A DNA stretch of 64,000 bases from the NCBI RefSeq assembly GCF_014356525.2, contig NC_052518.1:30906559-30970558 (forward strand). The letters run 5' to 3'. The position numbers and the translations under genes were made by a program. How positions within the stretch are numbered: position 1 is the first letter of the stretch; every line of letters starts with the position of its first letter. Positions 60,911 through 64,000 of this stretch are shown piece after piece. The DNA is from Nilaparvata lugens (Eukaryota; Arthropoda; Insecta; Hemiptera; Delphacidae). Under the pieces are notes generated by a model. That model saw nothing but the letters and a program-made list of their open reading frames with translations. It was not told the origin of the DNA and searched no databases.

Positions 60911-61099
60911 ATGAAGAAAGGTTATGAATTAATTATTGTTATAATATACACAATTAGTATGATATTACTTTTTACACTGTGTATTAGTAGTAGTAGTAGT
61001 AGTAACCAAACAGTAAAAGACAGCAGCAGCAGTGCTGTCAATTTAACCGTTTATAGAGCACATATTATTATCTTATATAAGACTATGTGTTCAATCTGA
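60911..61099 (+). CDS. P2 62-aa predicted membrane protein
   Basis: ATG at 60911 (MKKGYELIIVIIYTISMILL). Residues ~6-25 are a continuous hydrophobic helix after a basic start, like a signal anchor. A Ser-rich stretch (ISSSSSSNQTVKDSSSS) follows with possible N-glycosylation sites (NQT, NLT). TATTTATA at ~60819 with TCAGTC (A at 60846) is a possible promoter. The tandem duplication began just after its 16th codon. No P1 counterpart found. Small size keeps confidence moderate. Confidence 0.5.
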   Translation: MKKGYELIIVIIYTISMILLFTLCISSSSSSNQTVKDSSSSAVNLTVYRAHIIILYKTMCSI

Positions 61100-61360
61100 A
61101 ATGAATTATAAAACAACGAAATTATTTGATGATGGACTAGACAAGTGGTATGTCTATATGAATGATCAATGAAAGGTAATATGTGATTTTTTCAACAATT
61201 ATACATCATTGAACAGTTGTATTAACATAAACCCAGCGTCAGGTGATAGTATATCAAATTTTCTGCTAATAACAACATTTCAACTTTGTAATATATTTGA
61301 GGTGGATAACGGTTAACTGAATTCCCTATTTAGTATTAATTCAACATTGCTATTGAAAGG

Positions 61361-62020
61361 ATGGTAGCAAAGAAATCAATGCATCGTCGTCGAGCGTGAC
61401 GATGTGGCGCTGGTATTTTATCAAAACATAGTGGATTCGCCTCAACCGCCCTTAATAAAATTGTCGACAACTTACCAATTGAATTGCATATTCCACCAAA
61501 CTATCGCTTTTGCGGACCGGGCACAAAGTTAGATAAAAGATTAAAGAGGGGGGATAAAGGAATTAATTCATTAGATGAAGCATGTAAAGTGCATGATATA
61601 GCGTATGCACAGCACAGTGATAACAAGACATGAGCAGTGGCCGATCATCATTTGGCTGACACTGCATGGGCTGTTTTCAAAAATCCAAACACTGGTTTAT
61701 CTGAAAAGGCAGCTGCATATCTAGTTACAAATTTGATTAAAGCAAAAGCTGCATTTGGTGGTGGCCGCGGCCGCAAAGGAAAACGGAAAACATTAGGTTG
61801 GAAAAATAATTTATCAGAGCAAAGAAGTGCACATTCACGACAAAAAGCAATCAAACAATTAAGTAAACACATAGCTGGTCAAGGTTTTTATTTAAGACCA
61901 TATTCACTTTTGAGTGGTGGTGGTGGTGGTAGAATCATCCCAAGTCCAAGCAGACAAAAGATTGAGAGAAGGAGGAGGAGGAGGAGGAGAAAAACTGTAA
62001 CAAAGAAGAAGAAAACATGA
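61361..62020 (+). pseudogene. P2 phospholipase A2-domain protein with two stops
   Basis: ATG at 61361; in-frame TGA at 61397..61399 and 61631..61633. At the second, the P1 residue is Arg (KTRAVAD), consistent with CGA to TGA. The calcium loop FCGPGT and catalytic CKVHDIAYAQ are intact between the stops, and the basic C-terminal tail remains to 62020. Its end overlaps the protease ATG (ATGA) exactly as in P1. Confidence 0.85.
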
Positions 62021-62388
62021 AGATAAAAGGACCGCTGTCAAATTATGATCTACAAGAGTGGGCTGATATTTTAGATATTAAATTACGTGGAATTTATATG
62101 ATTGATACACTGCCAAAAAGAATTAATTTCAGTGAAAAAGCAATTATAAACTTGGACTCGATTATGAACAGTGGAACACATTGGGTGGCTTATAAAAAAC
62201 ATGCACATAGAGTTTATTATTTTGATCCAATTGGTAATTTACAGCCACCTGTTCAATTAATAGACTATTTCAAACAACAGCCAAATGTGGAAATTTATTT
62301 CAATTATGATCAATTACAAAAACTGAATAGTAATGTATGCGGCCATTTTTGTCTTTTATTTCTTGCAGATGTGTTTAGTCAGTTGTAG
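62017..62388 (+). CDS. P2 adenain-like cysteine protease
   Basis: 123 aa. Catalytic set: His in GTHWVAYKK, Asp in YYFDPIGNLQPP, Gln in DQLQKLNS and Cys in NVCGHF (seven residues after Gln). Intact although both neighbours are broken. Same family and position as 32792..33154. Confidence 0.92.
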   Translation: MKIKGPLSNYDLQEWADILDIKLRGIYMIDTLPKRINFSEKAIINLDSIMNSGTHWVAYKKHAHRVYYFDPIGNLQPPVQLIDYFKQQPNVEIYFNYDQLQKLNSNVCGHFCLLFLADVFSQL

Positions 62389-62412
62389 AAGGTGGTAACA
62401 CACACACACACA

Positions 62413-63096
62413 ATGGTTGTAATAACATTATCAAACAGTAGTAGCTGTTTAATAGAAGTACTACCCAATGTATTAGAGCTTGATACATGCTATGAATATG
62501 AAATTGGTTTGATTAATTCATGGACATACAATAGTGTACCGAATATAATCAAAAATGTCAACTCATCTTTTAAGTATGGTGATAAATTGGTTGATTTGGA
62601 TACAGGTTCCTATGAAATTGATTGTATAATAAGTGAAATAAAGAGAAAATTAAATGTTGATAGTACAAATCTCATTATACAGGGGAATAATACGACAATG
62701 CTATGTGAATTAAAAGCGGATAAAGATGTTGATTTAACAATGAGCACTTCACTAGCTGATATACTTGGTTTTGATAGAGAAATTCTAGTAGCAAATAAAT
62801 GGCATTATTCTAAACGATTAGTGTGCATCACAAATATAACATCGTTCCAGATTAGTTGTAATCTAGCATGCGGTAGTTATTGAAATGGAGAAGAGGTTCA
62901 TACAATTTTTGAATTTCTTCCAAAGGTTGCACCTGGTTTTCTAATAAATTAATCACCAAATCCAATTATTTATTTTCCATTGAACACACATAGAATTCAA
63001 TCTATTGTAATTCAGATAGTTGATCAGAATGGTAAACTAGTTGATTTCCGCGGCGATAGTATAACAATAAGAGTTCACATTAGACGGAAGGAGTGA
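62413..63096 (+). pseudogene. P2 penton-like minor capsid protein with two stops
   Basis: The ATG at 62413 (MVVITLSNSSSCLIEVLPNV) after a CA tract gives a frame of 227 codons matching P1 throughout. TGA at 62881..62883 follows CNLACGSY. TAA at 62950..62952 follows FLIN, where P1 has INEVPSP. The rest, including PLNTHRIQSIVIQIVDQNG, is preserved. Confidence 0.83.
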
Positions 63097-63176
63097 GAGA
63101 GAGAGAGAGGAAAGATGAATGCAAGGTGTGTTAGAACAATGTGCATTAGTTGTGTGCGAACAACGCAAGCGAGAGA

Positions 63177-63356
63177 ATGGGTTTCGTAATTTATAACCTA
63201 GCGCCAGGTGCAAGTAGGACTGCTAGTCATCAGCCGGCGGCGCTTAGTACTTATCAGACTGTGAAACTGATAACACATAATCGAGCAAGGTTTTTAGAAA
63301 AGCTTGGTTTTAAAGTAAATTGGAAATATGTCATTAACACACGCAGCCGCAATTAG
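63177..63356 (+). CDS. P2 59-aa protein overlapping the major capsid gene
   Basis: ATG at 63177 (MGFVIYNLAPGASRTASHQP), stop TAG at 63354..63356, 29 nt inside the capsid gene. Same length, same N-terminus type (MG[FY][VL]I[YF]N) and same C-terminal RFLEKLGFKVNW as the P1 59-aa protein. Intact while the upstream penton gene is broken. Confidence 0.75.
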   Translation: MGFVIYNLAPGASRTASHQPAALSTYQTVKLITHNRARFLEKLGFKVNWKYVINTRSRN

Positions 63357-64000
63357 CGACATACTAAATGTTGAACAAGATATACACTATTATTCAGATA
63401 TAACAAAATTTGATTATCACACACATGCTCCATATGGTAATTTGAAATTTCATAATAATGACGAAATTCACATTTCAAAATCATCACACGATCTTATTTC
63501 TTTAGTTGCAAAATCTTTTCTTATTGTTGAAGGAAACATTACATGTAAAAAGCCGGGTAAAGAAAAAGAAGACCCGCCCGTTGATGCACAATATACGCTC
63601 AACTCAAATACAGTAGCACATATGTTTGATGAGATACGATTTGAATTGGCAGGTACAGTTGTTGCGAAGAGTCGACTAGTGGGTATTACTTCAACTATAA
63701 AAGCATATTTAGTGAAAAGACAAATCGATAAAAATACATATGAGCTAGCAGGATTCAAAAAGGAAGGATTAACACTTAGTAATAATAGCTTTGCATTTTG
63801 TGTGCCATTAAAATTACTTCTACCATTTTTTGAGGATTTTCAACACGTGATTTTGAATATGAGACAAGAGCTTGTACTATTGAGATCGGCAACAGATGTT
63901 AATTGTATTAAATCCTCTAATGCTACAACAATGTCATTGGAAATAACAAAACTGCTTTGGAAAGTACCTTATTTACATGTAGATGATCATTTAAGATTGA
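63328..64000 (+). CDS. P2 major capsid protein, 3' end beyond window
   Basis: ATG at 63328 (MSLTHAAAISDILNVEQDIH) and open for 224 codons to the window edge. Clear homology to P1: YTLNSNTVAHMFDEIRFELA, NTYELAGFKKEG, FCVPLKLLLPFFEDFQ and LWKVPYLHVDDHLRL. No stop in the visible part. Confidence 0.87.
   Translation, partial: MSLTHAAAISDILNVEQDIHYYSDITKFDYHTHAPYGNLKFHNNDEIHISKSSHDLISLVAKSFLIVEGNITCKKPGKEKEDPPVDAQYTLNSNTVAHMFDEIRFELAGTVVAKSRLVGITSTIKAYLVKRQIDKNTYELAGFKKEGLTLSNNSFAFCVPLKLLLPFFEDFQHVILNMRQELVLLRSATDVNCIKSSNATTMSLEITKLLWKVPYLHVDDHLRL

Larger units (their letters stand above)
56776..60958 (+). repeat. ~2.1-kb tandem duplication in P2
   Basis: Unit 1 is 56776..58836 and unit 2 is 58837..60958. 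Each contains spliced-gene exons, the antisense BIR gene and the 3' region. The three boundary sequences share ATGA: AGCT|ATGA|ATCG at 56776, TAGT|ATGA|TATT at 60959 and the chimeric TAGT|ATGA|ATCG at 58837. Units differ by scattered substitutions and by CTT and TA tract length. Confidence 0.92.
47136..64000 (-). mobile_element. P2 Maverick/Polinton, larger copy in segment C (both ends missing)
   Basis: Begins at the gap inside the fibre-like gene and runs off the right edge inside the major capsid gene. The minus strand holds fibre-like, DUF8207-like, ATPase, 144-aa family, integrase, PolB, a spliced gene and two BIR genes. The plus strand holds the duplicated spliced gene, a small membrane protein, and the PLA2, protease, penton, 59-aa and MCP cluster. 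Layout equals P1 except for PolB in place of the 647/137-aa pair. Several plus-strand genes carry nonsense codons, so this copy is decaying. Confidence 0.93.

Noticed and set aside
1..64000. tRNA or rRNA genes
   Set aside because: No tRNA A/B box pair with cloverleaf arms and no rRNA-like conserved block were noticed by eye. A tRNAscan run would be needed to exclude them fully.

Overview
The window is eukaryotic and almost certainly from an arthropod, probably a hemipteran insect. It has GT-AG introns, AATAAA signals, TATA-box promoters with the arthropod initiator TCAKTY, a decayed LINE, a hAT transposon, long microsatellites and AT-rich gene-poor DNA. The species is inferred, not shown. No ordinary host gene was found. 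The content is dominated by two different Maverick/Polinton (adintovirus-like) elements, called P1 and P2 here.

P1 (18332..37885, 19,554 bp) is complete. It has long terminal inverted repeats starting AGTAGAGTAAG and a perfect 6-bp target duplication, TATTGT. Its minus-strand half carries a 107-aa protein, a coiled-coil fibre-like protein with an in-frame TGA, a DUF8207-like protein, a packaging ATPase, a chromodomain integrase and two related small proteins. Its plus-strand half carries a 647-aa protein, a 137-aa protein, a spliced gene, the morphogenesis cluster (PLA2-domain protein, adenain-like protease, penton-like protein, 59-aa overlapping protein, major capsid protein), a BIR-like fusion protein and two small ORFs. 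P1 has no recognisable DNA polymerase B. The 647-aa protein takes its place and carries an RVKIYNK...RLE pattern that recalls rolling-circle initiators.

P2 is seen twice. The copy at 4860..~11774 (plus) is part of a polymerase-to-fibre block. The copy at 47136..64000 (opposite orientation) continues through an intact 1212-aa protein-primed PolB, two spliced genes, BIR (IAP-like) genes and the morphogenesis cluster, and leaves the window inside the major capsid gene. P2 shares nearly all core genes and their order with P1 but keeps PolB. A ~2.1-kb block of P2 (spliced gene with a BIR gene antisense in its intron) is duplicated in tandem at an ATGA microhomology.

Two 100-N gaps (4760..4859, 47036..47135) cut the window into three segments. 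Segment A (1..4759) is the reverse complement of 17563..22326 in segment B. The start of B (4860..10556) is the reverse complement of the start of segment C (47136..52853). Homology runs exactly to the gap edges and includes the same flanking DNA and P1 target site. The simplest reading is that B is placed backwards and overlaps both neighbours as alleles. Flipping B would give one locus: P1, then ~6.5 kb of host DNA with a LINE fossil, then P2.

The rest is host-like DNA: 11775..18325 (LINE fossil, TA repeat, interspersed repeat), 37886..42333 (GGA-rich array), a hAT element with 8-bp TSDs at 42342..46458 (frameshifted transposase, fold-back MITE in its intron), and 46467..47035.
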